From NCBI GenBank assembly GCA_002104985.1, contig MCGO01000001.1:1-64000 (forward strand): a DNA stretch of 64,000 nucleotides, in the 5' to 3' direction. Below, one piece after another: positions 11,599 to 23,332 of the stretch. Positions within the stretch are counted from its first letter, which is position 1. Each line of letters opens with the position of its first letter. Source of the stretch: Rhizoclosmatium globosum (taxonomy: Eukaryota; Chytridiomycota; Chytridiomycetes; Chytridiales; Chytriomycetaceae). Position numbers and translations under genes: made by a program. The notes under the pieces were generated by a model, which did no database searches, had not been told where the DNA came from, and saw only the letters and a program-made list of their open reading frames with translations.

Positions 11599-13442
11599 TT
11601 AAAACAACTTGTAAGTAATTCTCTGAATCCACTCTTTCGTAGTCTTTGGCTTTCCTTCCAGCTCAGCATTCTCAGCCAAATCAGCTTCAGTCTCAACAAA
11701 CTTTCCAGTTTCAAAGTCCATGTCCTCGAAAGCCTTCAGCTTGAATCCATGCAATAGACCCTTACCGCTTTTGTGTCCCTCGTAGGCAGCGCGGCCGATG
11801 TACAGAATGAAAATAAGTGGAACACCAGAATAGATCCAAGAATTGTTCATCCACCAGTCCAAGTTGAAGTTTGTAACGTTGTAGAAAGTACCAAAGAGAA
11901 TGAACGCTCCCAACGCGAATCCAATTACCAAAGAGAGGTAATCGGCGTAAGGGAAGAAAGGAGCAACGTATGGCAAGTCCTCGAGCTTCTTGCCTTGAGC
12001 CAAGTAACCGCGACGGAAACGCAAGTGAGTAATCGAGATAATGTTCCAGGCAATCAAAATTCCAAGACCAGCCATGTTCGATAAGAAGTTGAAAATCTGA
12101 CCAGATCCAACCGCGTAACCTCCAATGACAGAGATAATGGCAAACAAAACAGTAAGTCCCAAAGCATACACTGGAACACCGTTCTTGCTGACGTAGTTAA
12201 AGAACTTTGGCGCGTTTCCTTCATCAGCCAAACGCATCAGAGTACGGGAACAAGCGTAAAGAGCAGAGTTGGAAGCAGAAAGCGCAGCAACAATAATAAC
12301 TGCGTTCATAACGTCAGCAGCGAATCGGATTCCGATAACGTTGTAAACATAGACGAAAGGCGATTGGGAAATTGGGTTGCTTGGGTTCAGAATCTTGGAG
12401 TCAGGTGGTAAAAGGAGACCAACGAGGAAGATGGAGATTATGTAGAAAACAATAATACGGACAAAGGTTCCCTTGATGGCTCGAGGAACAGACTTTCGTG
12501 GGTTTGCCACCTCTCCAGATGTCACTCCGATAAGCTCAGTACCGGCGTACGAGAAGAAAGCGGTTACGAAACCACCGGTAGACATGTTGGTGAATTGGTC
12601 CAATGGAGTAGCTCCCACGAAAGCTGGTGCCCAGTTCTTGAATCCAAGGAAACCTCCTCCACCGACACCAAACCAGACAAGCGTTCCAACAAGGATGAAA
12701 AGAGAAATGACGACAACTTTGATGAGAGAAAGTGTGTACTCGACTTCAGCAAAGTGACGAACTCCTCCAAAGTTAACGAGAACCAAAGGAGCAAGGTAAA
12801 CGGCAGACCAGACCCATCCTTGCACGTTTGTAGTCCAAAAAGTCATGAAGGAAGCAATAGCGGACAATTCAGCTGGAGTACAAAGGGCCCATGTCAACCA
12901 GTACTACATCCGAACGTTAGAGAAATCTTCAACGAGCAAATCGTTACTTACGTTCCAACCAGATGCGAATCCAAGAGCTTCGTTAACAAATCGAGCAGGC
13001 AAGTGCGAGAAAGCTCCATCAACAGGCAACAAAGTCGCCATCTCTCCCAACCCCGTAATCACTCCGAAGACCTGAAGTCCAACGATTGCAAAACACAAGA
13101 GAGCACCGACAGGACCAGCATTGTACACAGCACCTCCCTAATCAACAGCATCGCGATTAGTAAAGCAGGGTTCAAAGGGCTTTCCATGTCAAAAACACAA
13201 GCTCGAAAACTCACAGACTTCTTGAGCAATCCAGTTCCAATACTTCCTCCAATAGCAATCATCTCCAAGTGCCTAGCCCGCATGTTACGGTGCAACTTGC
13301 TTCCCGGCTGCGTATGCACAACAACAACTTCGCCTTGATCGCCACTCTTCTCGTCGTATCCCATACTTGGTTCAGCTGTGGCAAAGAAGGATATCTGGGA
13401 GACGAAATTTCGTGCATTGCTCTTTTTATGATGCCCATGCAA
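11599..13442 (-). CDS. Amino-acid permease (APC superfamily, fungal AAP type)
   Basis: Plasma-membrane amino-acid/proton symporter. Three exons: 13442-13215, 13137-12952 and 12903-11599, 572 aa, the usual size. The hallmark RARHLEMIAIGGSIGTGL ends at about residue 72. It is followed by GEMATLLPVDGAF, LGFASGWN, TPAELSAI, a GVRHFAEVEYTLSLIKV segment and the usual series of hydrophobic helices, with a hydrophilic C-terminal tail. All splice junctions are GT-AG and phases close. It sits between the first and second F-box-like copies on the same strand, so the cluster either grew around it or the permease moved in. The substrate cannot be read from sequence. Confidence 0.93.
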
Positions 13443-13691
13443 CCCCGTGCCGGATTGCGCAATAGCTGAAAATCGTGCTGAAACAGAGTTGCCCCCTCAA
13501 AAAGTGGAGATGGGCGACTTAAAATGTGAAATTCGCGATGTGCACGGGTTCTTTTCGAGAAGCCGTAAAACGAGGGTTTGTGATACGTTCCGTTGAACTT
13601 CGTGGATGTTGAACAACGCCACTTGAAGAGCAAATCACAAGACAGTGTATTCTTGTCCATGCACCTTAAGCCAATTATCAAGTCACGAATA

Positions 13692-14702
13692 TCACGATTG
13701 CCGAATCCATTCAATAAACAATGAACCATTTTTGGAAACCACGGGTCCACACATCCATCCTTCCAACTCGTCACCAATCTCAAACAAAACATTCCAATCT
13801 TCGCTTTGAAAGTTACCAAAGCGAAACGAAGAAAATCGTACGTATGTCACATGCTTGCAGAATGAAAGCTTCGACACCAAATCCGTCAGAATGTCAACGT
13901 CAAGTGTTGCCATCAAATCAAATAGCTCCAACTCTCGTAAATGAACGCAATCCTTCAATACACTCCAGTCAAAACCTTCTAAGCATCCAACTCGTAACTT
14001 TTTGAGATACTTCATTGTTGGCAGCGCTTTCGCAATCACAGCAGGGATTTTTAAGAAAAACGACAGTCCGCAAATAGAAATCTCAGAAAGGATTTTAGCG
14101 GCTCTGTGACACACGTCAATTGGAGCAAAACAAAGATGAACATCAATCATTCGAATGAAACTCTTGATTCCCAACGACTTCCACTTCTCGAGCCATTCAG
14201 CAAAGTTATCAATATTTTTAACATTCACGGATATTTGAAACGGTACTATTTGAATGGTGACGAATTTTGGTAGCAGAGGAGCCACAATGCTCAAATGTTT
14301 TACACTGTAGGGTGCAATAACAACCTCGCCGCCAAATCGATTCAAATATTTTGTCAGAATATGAAGCTTAGTGAGAAGACGAGCAGGTATTCTTGGGCCG
14401 GCAACGGTTCCTTCCTCACCTGAATCATCCTCGTCATGATGGCTTGAATCCCATCGTTCGTGAGCTTTGATACCGTTTGGTATTTTGAGGGATGGCCATA
14501 GTGACTTGAGACGGTGTACGCCTGAATAGAGGCCTGGGAATGAAGTTGCAACGTCATGGATGGCTTTAGAGAGCGGAAGATACTGCGGCAGACTGTGGCA
14601 GAGAGCAAAGATCGAGTCGCCACTCGTGTAAGAAACAATAGCATCCAGTATCTCTCGTGGAAGGGATTGGAGGCTGTTGCGTGCGGGATGATTTGGATTC
14701 AT
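13692..14702 (-). CDS. F-box-like protein, family copy 2 (N-terminally short)
   Basis: About 336 aa in one exon. Begins almost directly with the F-box-like motif LPREILDAIVSYT and LCHSLPQYLPLSKAIHD, and shares FPGLYSG, APLLPKFVTI and a KSLGIKSFIRM block with its neighbours. It lacks the N-terminal CxCC and helical segment of the other two copies. That segment is not found in any frame upstream, because the stop of copy 3 is only about 45 bases away. The start at 14702 is the Met just before the shared region; a Met at 14744 would add 14 hydrophobic residues of no known meaning. Function inferred as a possible SCF adaptor. Confidence 0.65.
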   Translation of the reverse strand: MNPNHPARNSLQSLPREILDAIVSYTSGDSIFALCHSLPQYLPLSKAIHDVATSFPGLYSGVHRLKSLWPSLKIPNGIKAHERWDSSHHDEDDSGEEGTVAGPRIPARLLTKLHILTKYLNRFGGEVVIAPYSVKHLSIVAPLLPKFVTIQIVPFQISVNVKNIDNFAEWLEKWKSLGIKSFIRMIDVHLCFAPIDVCHRAAKILSEISICGLSFFLKIPAVIAKALPTMKYLKKLRVGCLEGFDWSVLKDCVHLRELELFDLMATLDVDILTDLVSKLSFCKHVTYVRFSSFRFGNFQSEDWNVLFEIGDELEGWMCGPVVSKNGSLFIEWIRQS

Positions 14703-14748
14703 TTCAAAACAATAAACTAAGCAGTTAAAAATGCAAGAGTACATTCAT

Positions 14749-15939
14749 TTAATTTCTATACCAGCAAACTCCTAGTGTAGGATCCTCCAGGCTCACGGGT
14801 TTGGAAGCCCATCCAATCAACTCCTGACATTTTGCATTCAACATATCCAAATCCACTTGCGAGAGCGCAAAGGATTGAAATCGCACTTCATCGATGGACT
14901 CGCAGTGCGGAAGAACCGGTAACAAGTCTTCAACAGCCTGAATATCAACACCATCTTCCGAAACGGTAAAAGCAAGCACTCGAAGTCGAACACAGTCTTT
15001 CAAAAATGCGGAATTGAAACCGTCCAAGTCTCCGACATGTAATTCACGAAGATGGATCATTTCCGGCAACGATTTTTCAATGTCAAGCGGAATCATTCCA
15101 GGAAACGTCAAACCGCCAATGGGAATCTTGACCAAACATTTCGCAACCAATTCCGTATCTGGCTCTAGAATATCTTCGCTCAAATCGGCAGGAATATTCA
15201 ACATCCCAATGAAGCTCTTGATTTTCAATGAGAGCCACTTCTTCAACCAATGAGCAAATGTGTCCACATCGTAATCGTAGGAGATTTCCTCAGGAACTTC
15301 GTTGACAATAACTAATTTTGGCAGTAAGGGAGCCACACTCTCCAAGTGTTCCACACTGAAGGGAATAATTGAAGCACCGCCTCCATATCGATCCAATTGC
15401 CTCGTCAATAAAAACAGCTTAAGAACATGACGCACAGGAATTTCCATAGGAATAAAATCGTCATCGTAGTTGAATACATCGTTTTCGTCTGTTGGGGGAT
15501 GTTCAGCTTTTTCAATGGAACCAGATGGGAATTCAAGGATGGGCCAGAGCAACGTGGGACCCGAGTAGAAGCCCGGGAATGCAGTACCGACATCATAAAT
15601 AGCTTTTGAGAGTGGGAGATACTGGGGCAGACAGTGGCAGAGAGGTATGATTGAGGAAGCATCCGTGTATGAAACGATACGATCCAAGATTTCCGGAGGC
15701 AGTGACTGGATTGAAAGAGTGCTAGTCCTAGGAGTAGCAGTAGTAGCAGTAGTGGTTGACAATGTGCAAGGCTGCGACAGAGCCAGTTCCGAAAGCAGAG
15801 GCAGTCTGAGCAGCTTTCTGTAAACATTCACTTCATCGAGAGTTTCCTGTTTCCAACGCTCAAACTGCGCAGTCATTCGCACGCAGCATTCGCATTCTCC
15901 TTCATCAATTTGGGGACAGGTCGTTGAGCCAAGCATCAT
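14749..15939 (-). CDS. F-box-like protein, family copy 3
   Basis: About 396 aa from the Met at 15939. It opens with a Cys cluster (ECECC) and the helical segment FERWKQETLDEVNVYRKLL, then the F-box-like LPPEILDRIVSYT, LCHCLPQYLPLSKAIYD and FPGFYSG. It is the best full-length member of the three-gene family. An upstream in-frame Met at 16026 would overlap the first exon of the divergent TIR-like gene, so I prefer 15939. That leaves only about 35 bases between the two start codons and so a very compact shared promoter. Confidence 0.7.
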   Translation of the reverse strand: MMLGSTTCPQIDEGECECCVRMTAQFERWKQETLDEVNVYRKLLRLPLLSELALSQPCTLSTTTATTATPRTSTLSIQSLPPEILDRIVSYTDASSIIPLCHCLPQYLPLSKAIYDVGTAFPGFYSGPTLLWPILEFPSGSIEKAEHPPTDENDVFNYDDDFIPMEIPVRHVLKLFLLTRQLDRYGGGASIIPFSVEHLESVAPLLPKLVIVNEVPEEISYDYDVDTFAHWLKKWLSLKIKSFIGMLNIPADLSEDILEPDTELVAKCLVKIPIGGLTFPGMIPLDIEKSLPEMIHLRELHVGDLDGFNSAFLKDCVRLRVLAFTVSEDGVDIQAVEDLLPVLPHCESIDEVRFQSFALSQVDLDMLNAKCQELIGWASKPVSLEDPTLGVCWYRN

Positions 15940-15973
15940 TTCATTGTTCAAAGAAAACAAAGAAAAGAAAGAA

Positions 15974-17847
15974 ATGTTGGACGGTGGACTTCGTGGGCTT
16001 TCGCTCAACGAAGCTGCTGCGGACAAGTTCGATACTTTGGTTAGCGATCAACGGGTGTGTGCTTGTTTAAACTGCTGTCTATGTAGCATAGTAGTAGTGG
16101 TAATAGTCCAGTGTGATCCCCTTATTTACATGAATTCAACAGAACCCAGCCTCATTCTGTCCATTTGGTGTCCGTTTATCACTTCTCGAAACTCTGATTG
16201 AAGATTGGGGTGGCAGGTCCATGCTCGAATCACTTACTACCCAATATGTGTGCACGCAATTCATTGCTCCAACCACTGCCAAGTCAAAGCTGCCTTTCAT
16301 CGCAAAACTACTTCAGTCAACAGATCCAATCAAACAAGGCAGTGTTTATGATGCGGCCTGGTTCATATCTCATTCGACTTCATCGCTCTTCCTGAATACT
16401 GTCGACGCTCTGTACGCTTTCTTTGATGGAAAAGGCCTTGATCGGGAAAGTGTCGTGGTCTGGATGAACATCTTTTCATCGTCCTTGCATATGGAGGAAG
16501 GGGAGAGGGACTTTGAAGGATACTCCAAAAACTGTATAGCTGCCATCAAACGAATGGAGAATGTCGTTCTTGTGATGCCAGAGTGGGAAGAACTTCGTAT
16601 TCTTCAAAGGGCGTGGGTGGTGTACGAACTCTTTATTGTTACCGAAACGAACTCGAGCTTCCATATTGCGATGACTCCCGAGGTAATGAATTCTACTGTC
16701 AAAACTGATCCATGATTGATTCTGACTATAGACTTCATTGGCACTCTCGGAATTGGTTCAAACGTCCCCCACATCCATTTACAACACTCTGTCTGGTCTT
16801 GCCACTGAATCCAGCTCGTGTCTGCTTCCAAAAGACCTTGCAGCCATAATCACTCAAATAGAATTAACAAGTGGATTCCCAGAACTAAATCGTAGACTCT
16901 GTGTCCTCATTTCACACTGGCTTCTGGCTCACCTCAATAATCTCCTGAAATCAGCTGAAACTCCCATCGACCGTGCCCTCCTTCAATTTGCTCTCGGAAC
17001 TCTTCACGACCAAATGGGCAATATGCAACTCGCCCTTCCGTTCCTTCTTGACTCATACGAAACCTACCTTTCAACAAAAATCCACAAAACCGACCCCAGA
17101 GTTTCCCAAATAATTGAAATCGTAGACCCCACAAGCTCCCTCGAAGACTGCTTCGCTCTGGCAGCAGCTGCCCTCCAATCCGGCGACACAACAACCGCCG
17201 AATCCCTCTTCCTCAAAACCATCCAATTCGGCGACAAAGTAGGCTACGAACCATCCCCCGATTCCCCCGACTGTCTCCTCGAATCCGCGCAATACCTTAA
17301 AGACCTCTACAAATCCCAAAACCGAACCGACCTCTCAAAACAATTCGACAACCGCCTACACCTCGCCGCCCTGTACAAACGCCACGGCCTCGTTCGCGGG
17401 TCCGAAGACTACGAACTCCAACGCGCAGAACTCGCTGCAAAACATTACGTCAAGACCGGGGAATTGAGCGACGCGATTGCGAATTACTTGATCCTACTAC
17501 GTGTCCAGAAAGAGCAGTTAGGAGAATACGATTCCGCTGTGATTACCACGCTTTCTCAGATCGCGGATTTGCATACAAAAGTTGGGCAGCCGAACACTGC
17601 TGTCAAGTACAAGGTTGAGTTTTACTATCGCACGGGTGTTGCGCATTTGGAGCAGAACGAGATGGATAAGGCGGAGAGAATGTTTTTGCGGGCGTTTGAT
17701 TTCGATGCGACGTGTGAGATTGAGCCTGGGGAGGTGGATTATGTGATTGAGAGTGTGAAGCGGTTGGTGACGTTGTATCAGGAACAAGGAAGGGAGAGAA
17801 TGGTCAAGAAGTATGAGGCTTTGTTGCAAGCTGCTCTAGGAAATTAA
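15974..17847 (+). CDS. TIR-like domain plus tetratricopeptide-repeat protein
   Basis: Three exons: 15974-16054, 16143-16682 and 16732-17847, 578 aa. Residues about 98-195 carry a TIR-like fold signature: FISHS at about 101, VVVWMNIFS at about 131, a VVLVMP strand, and LQRAWVVYELF at about 182-192. The last is the conserved Arg-Ala-Trp...Glu block seen in a large protist and fungal family. Residues 210-578 are helical and TPR-like, with paired repeats such as LLQFALGTLHDQMGNMQLALPFLLDSY. TIR domains act by self-assembly and in many cases cleave NAD; TPRs bind partners. Whether this one is enzymatic cannot be told. The Glu of YELF is the obvious candidate residue, by analogy only. Divergent from the third F-box-like gene. 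Confidence 0.75.
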
Positions 17848-17924
17848 GTTTGTTTTTATAATAAATACAGTTATAGATATTTCAAATTTGCGACTGACTT
17901 CACTCAATATTTGTTCACTCAAAA

Positions 17925-19990
17925 ATGAACCCTCCGCCATACAAAGGCCCTACCTCCTGCACGCGCTGTCGATCACTCAAGCGCAAATGTTCATTCGCAT
18001 CTGGTTCAATAATCTGTGACTACTGTCTCAAGCGGGAAACTGAATGCATCGTGCCCACACCTTCGAATCCAATTAAGAGCTGCCGTCGCTGTTACAAGCA
18101 CCGGAAACGATGCGAACCCGGTGATACAGCTTGCAAGAGATGCACTGATCTGGGCGTTGAAGACGAATGCGTGTACTTCGATCAAGATCCCTCTGATAAT
18201 GATCCACTTATCATGTCCCCAAACACACTTGCTATCTTGGACGACCTCGTCAGTTTTGACTTCCCCTTTATCACTCCTCCGAGAGTATCAAGCGTCTTGG
18301 AAAAGTACATGGTCGCTCTGGATGATCCCATGATGTTTGAAGTTGATACAGGTAAGGAAGGATGGGAGTTGGAAGATCCAGATATGCTACCAACTCAGGA
18401 GGACTGGCTTCTTCTGTATAATCATTATACAAAGAATGGAGAGAAGGAACCTATTGGAATGTTGTTCGATATTCAACAGTTCCTATTTGATTTTTACCGG
18501 AAGCCAGCCGTTCTTCGGTGAGAATTGCAAGATAATATGCATTCATTTTTCTTATTCAATATCTACAGTCTTATTCTGTGCTGCAAACCAACCGCGTACA
18601 AGCTCGATGATGAATCAGGAAACAGAGCCTACCACCGTGCCAGAAAAGCCCTTTTTCGTTCTGATTTAACACCTTCGGTTGACTTGATCTTAACGTATTG
18701 GCACATTTTTGAGTATGCGCAATGTAAGAGCTTTCATGTTTGCCAGATTTGAACCTTAAACTAAACACTTCACAAGTTATGGGTCGTTCAAGTATCGGCC
18801 AACAATTTCTCAAGTCTGCAGTAGAATTATGCCTGCAACTTCAGTTGAACAAAGATCCAGATACTCTTCCGTGGCTGAACCATTTGACACCCCGACAAAA
18901 AGAGGAACGTCGTCGCATCTTCTGGGGCACATTTTACTTTTACAGTGGACAACTTGCTCAAGACCCTGACTGCTTTTTCCTCCCCATTTCTGGCGAACAA
19001 GTGAAAGCGCCAAGTCAGATAAACGATCCCACTCCCATATTCGTTCCAGCAGAGCTGCTGAAATATACTTCCGAAACCTTCAACGTGTTAGGAACCATTA
19101 AACTTAACTACACAACGCCTCCATCCTCCATCCAATCCGTAATCGACCTTGGAACCCGTCTTTACTCCCACTTCCTCCAATATCGCACAACAATCCCACA
19201 GAAATACATACTCGAATTCGATACACCCCACCACATCTCCACAGCCGACCAAGACCGCTTCATTGCCCAAATCTCAATCGTTCAAGAATGGCTCGTCGAA
19301 ATCAACATGAACCTCAACGCAGGCGTTTGTATCTCCAACAGACCAACACTCTTCCTCTCCTGCCTCCCTTCATGCCACCCAATGTACTTGAGCAAATCAA
19401 ACCAAATCGCTATCCAATCCGCCATAAACACGTGCTACGAATCTGCATGGCGTATATACTCCCTCCGCATATGCTTCGACAGCCTCGCTCAACAGAGCCA
19501 CAGATATCCACCAACCGACAAACGACTGTATCACGCCGCAGCCTCTGAATTCCGCCTCTTCGAAGCATGCATTGTATTCTGGTTTATTTCGTGTCGAATG
19601 GACCCAGTTTGGCTTGTCTCCTGCCCCTTGGAAGACTGTAACACTGTTCCTGTTCGAGAGGAGCTACGGACCATATTCAACAAGTTTGGTGAAAATACAG
19701 CTCGTGTGCCATTGATGGTTGCTGTGAACGCTATGACGGCTGAAATGCAGGAGGTTGCTGAAACAGGTGTGAGGAAGAATGTGGATGGTAAAGATAATGG
19801 GTTGGAAGCTATTGAAATTGGGTTGAAAAGCATGTCTCTTGGTGTTGAAGTAGAGAGTGGATTGAACGAGAACCCCATCCTTGAGCCGAAAGCGCTTCTT
19901 GGATTGTTGGGAATGGAGTTGGGAGGAAACATTAGGTGGAAGGGACGGAAGGAGGAGTCGTGGCGATTGTTTTGGAAGCTTCATAACTAA
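17925..19990 (+). CDS. Transcription factor with two tandem Zn2Cys6 clusters
   Basis: Three exons: 17925-18517, 18569-18723 and 18777-19990, 653 aa. Two binuclear zinc clusters follow one another at the N-terminus: CX2CX6CX8CX2CX6C from about residue 12, and CX2CX6CX6CX2CX8C from about residue 50. Each has the basic LKRK or HRKR stretch that contacts DNA. The rest matches the fungal transcription-factor regulatory domain (FLKSAVELCLQL, HLTPRQKEERRRIFWGTF, FWFISCRMDP). It ends in KEESWRLFWKL, shared with the two copies at 45.6-49.9 kb, and the middle exon is 155 nt in all three. Nuclear regulator of unknown targets. A single cluster is the rule for the family, so the doubled array is notable. 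Confidence 0.9.
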
Positions 19991-20129
19991 ATAAAGTTGG
20001 GGTATTCCTTGGTAATTTATAAATATATGAGCGTTTATTTTAAACTTGCATGTGTAAATAGAAGCAGTCATAAATGAATTTCTGGTGGAGTTGATAATCC
20101 GCAGAAAAAGTTCCACAAACAGGAGGGAA

Positions 20130-21467
20130 ATGGAAGCACCTTCATCACCTGACAAGGCAGCAGCCAAAGCTGCCCAAAATCGCGCCGCTCAGAGAAGCTT
20201 CCGCATTCGGTTTGTATCGATGAGTCATCATCTGGTATTCATAATTCAAGACTGAACTGCCAAACAACCTCAGCAAAGAAGCCCGAATCCGCGAACTTGA
20301 AGACATTGTGCGCAAAGCCACAGAGAACGGAACAATAACAGTTGAACAGCGGCTAGAGAGAGAAGAACGATGGATGCGACGGATCCGAGAACTCGAAGAA
20401 GAGAACCGGCACTTGAGAGCGAATCATCAGTACTCTCATTATCCCATTCAGCATCACAATACCTACCATCCATATGCTTACCACTGGCCTCCTCCTGCTC
20501 ATCCTCCTCCTCCACCTGCCTTCGTATATACTCCTCCTGTGTACGCTCCAGCAGCTGCACCGATTTCAACCATCACATACAGTAATCACCAACAAACATC
20601 TACATCTCACAACAAAGCCCCTCCAACAAAGACACCGGAAACTTCAAAAGAGCTCAGCACTACTGGCCCCGTAATAGAGCCAACCCGCCAAGCTCTCTCC
20701 AAAATCAGAAGCCTCAACACAGACGCAGTCTCCCGCTTCCTCCAGGCTTTCACAGATCTCTTCGAAGCATCAATGAGTGATGATTCTGAGCGCGTCGGAA
20801 AATTGTATTTCGAATCGGCACGAAGCAGGAACGCCATACTGGACTTGTGTTCTGATTCAGAGGAACGTGACAAAGTTCTTGAGATTTACTGTAGCATGAA
20901 TGTCGCGAATAAGGAGTACGGGGTGAGTTCATTTGGATAATAACATATGTGTCTTGGTGTTTGAGTAACATTGGTACGGAGCAGAAACGGGTGGAACAAC
21001 ATCTTGTCAATTGCGCTACAACCGTCAAAGAGTCTTTGGCGCTTTACGAAATGAAGAAAAGAAGCACGGAAAAGATAGCTAAAGATGATATCACATCTAC
21101 GCATACAATTGTTTGCCATTTACCGGGAATCAAGACTGAATGCCAAACACTGATATCATTAAAAAATCAAAATGACTGTATAACCAAGTTCTTTGAGAGC
21201 ACTGAGGTAAAATAACATTATCCATCCTAACGAATTTGTCATGCTTATGGTATATATCAGTTGCTTCTGACTCAGCAATCTACAGGTGATGCAAGCGCCT
21301 TCTATGCTTGTGGTATCAACTGCGGTATTTATCGTGAACGCCTTTTGAATCTCGCAACGAATACAGACAGGCTGCTACTTGAACGTTTATTTGACCGAAT
21401 TCGAAGCTGCAACAAACCGTTCATACAAGATCTTGTTAATGATTTGAACAACTTGAAAATAAAATAA
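20130..21467 (+). CDS. YAP/AP-1-like bZIP transcription factor, copy 1
   Basis: Four exons: 20130-20209, 20274-20922, 20985-21206 and 21261-21467, 385 aa. The basic region is split by intron 1 and reads NRAAQRSFRIRKEARIRELE, close to the YAP/Pap1 pattern (QNRxAQRxFRxRKE). A second helical stretch, EQRLEREERWMRRIRELEEENRHL, extends the zipper. A Pro/Tyr/His-rich spacer follows, then a conserved C-terminal region shared only with the neighbouring copy (PTRQALSKI, VGKLYFES, LPGIKTECQ, CGIYRERLLN). YAP factors respond to oxidative and other stress. The C-terminal domain is not one I recognise. Same strand, about 130 bases upstream of copy 2. Confidence 0.88.
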
Positions 21468-21601
21468 GTTAAAATGAACAGAGTTACTGATAAATCCACT
21501 GTTTACAATGTTTTGGGCAGGGTTGAAATTGTGACTCACTTACGTAACATTCTCATTCAAAAGTCTCCGCCAAAAATCTCTCTTTCTGTATCAAATCATC
21601 G

Positions 21602-22967
21602 ATGGATCCCTCCGATCCACACGACCACCACGACGCCGAAAGAGCAGCCGCCCGAGCTGCGCAGAATCGCGAAGCTCAGCGAAACTTCCGAATTCGGTTT
21701 GTTTCTCTTTAAAACACCTTTGTTGCATAACCTTCTAATGCGAAGCCCTGGAACAACGAAAGAAAGGAAGCCCGAATCCGCGAACTCGAAGAAATTGTGC
21801 GCAAGGCAACTGAGAACGGAACCGTTTCAATTGAGCAGCGACTAGAGAGAGAAGAACAACTGATACGACGTGTTAAACAGCTTGAAGACGAGAATCGGAG
21901 GTTGAAAGCATCCCATCCTTACTACCAACCACAGCCACAGCAGCCCTACTATCCTCATCAACATGCCTACCATCCATATGGTTACTACTGGCAACCACCT
22001 CCGCCTGGTCCTGTGACCGGTCCCGTCTACCTGCCTGTTCCTCCTGTCCTTCCTCCTCCCCCTATCATTCAACCTGTACAACCTCCAGTCAATCAACCAA
22101 TCCAAATTCAACCTCAAGAAGTTGCACCTGCAGTCACTCCGCTAATGGAACCAACCCGCGTTGCCCTCTCAGAACTCTCCTGCCTCACCCCAACCGCCAT
22201 AACCCGTTTCTGCCGCGCATTCACAGGTCTATTCCAAGAATGTATGACAGACTCTTCGGATCGGATAGGAAAACTGTATTTCGAAGCGGTATCGAGTCGA
22301 AACAATTTGTTAGACTTGTGTACTTCCAAGAGAGATAGAGAACGTGTGGTAGAGATTCACTTCAACATGAATATTGCGAATAAGGAGTTTGCTGTGAGTT
22401 TTACTTTCATTTATCAGTAAGTGATTGTGGGTCACTGATTGTTGTTGTTATGGTCCTCAGATTCGATTGGAAAGCCATCTTGTCATTTGTGCAAGTGCAG
22501 CGAGAGAGTCTGTAAAGGATTTGTGGAATGACTTGATGAAGGAAAAGGAAAAGCGTCAGCATTCTGATCCTGCCGGTGCAGACTCTAATTGGAAGCAAGC
22601 TGGAATCGGGCATTTACCCGGGATCAAAGCAGAATGTCAAGCCGTTCAATCAGTCAAAAATCAAAACAAGTTGATTGATGACTTCTTTATTTGCACTGAG
22701 GTTTGTTTCCCTCTCTTGTGCATTTTTTACACTTTGAATCCAGCAAATCTAACGTCCCAACAGTTTCTCTTGACCCAACAAACTACGGCTGATCCATCTG
22801 TACTCTATGCTCGGGGCCTTGACTGTGGAGTATACCGTGAACGACTTTTGAACATTTCAACAGATGCTGACAGACTAAAACTGGAACGTCTGTTTGACCA
22901 GATTCGCACATCGAACAAGACATCTGTGCAGGACATTGTAAATGATTTAAACAGTTTAGAGATATAG
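21602..22967 (+). CDS. YAP/AP-1-like bZIP transcription factor, copy 2
   Basis: Four exons: 21602-21696, 21763-22393, 22461-22700 and 22764-22967, 389 aa. Introns sit at the same three places as in copy 1. The basic region is NREAQRNFRIRKEARIRELE and is again split by intron 1, followed by EQRLEREEQLIRRVKQLEDENRRL and a Pro/Gln/Tyr-rich spacer. The C-terminal region repeats the conserved blocks of copy 1 (IGKLYFEAVSSRN, LPGIKAECQ, CGVYRERLLN, ending IVNDLNSLEI). A tandem duplicate; the Ala-to-Glu change in the basic region (NRAAQR to NREAQR) may alter half-site choice, which is inference. Confidence 0.88.
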
Positions 22968-23332
22968 TGAATAAATTGAGAAATATATATGCCTGATGCA
23001 AGACCTTTTTTCTGGGTACTCTTCAATGGTCTGTGCACAAGAAAGGCCTCAATGTCTCATATGTTATCAGTTCCAACCGTCTTGCTTAAATTGTTTAACT
23101 TCTCTTCAAAACAAAAAAATAGAACGCAAATGCACGCGACGCGACGGTTTTTGTAATTTCGCCCAAACATTTATTTATTGTAATGGGGGTGGGAATGCTG
23201 CGACACACCTAGTCTTCTACAGTACCTCCGAATGAAAAAAATTCAGAAGAAATCGGAAAGAATATCGTAAGATATTGTTTTGAACATTAAAGTCTTACAT
23301 TGGCCATTCGTTTCTTCGTAAATCTTAGCATA
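22968..23332. other. Intergenic, nothing recognised
   Basis: About 365 AT-rich bases between the second bZIP gene and the cysteine-rich gene. A missing first exon encoding a signal peptide for the latter was looked for and not found. Confidence 0.4.

Noticed and set aside
13259..13819. Open frame of 186 codons on the minus strand between the permease and the second F-box-like gene
   Set aside because: It overlaps the first permease exon and the end of the F-box-like gene in other frames, has no domain and no splice support.
16198..16395. Short plus-strand frame near the start of the TIR-like gene
   Set aside because: Overlaps exon 2 in a different frame; exon 2 in the chosen frame carries the conserved motifs and closes in phase.
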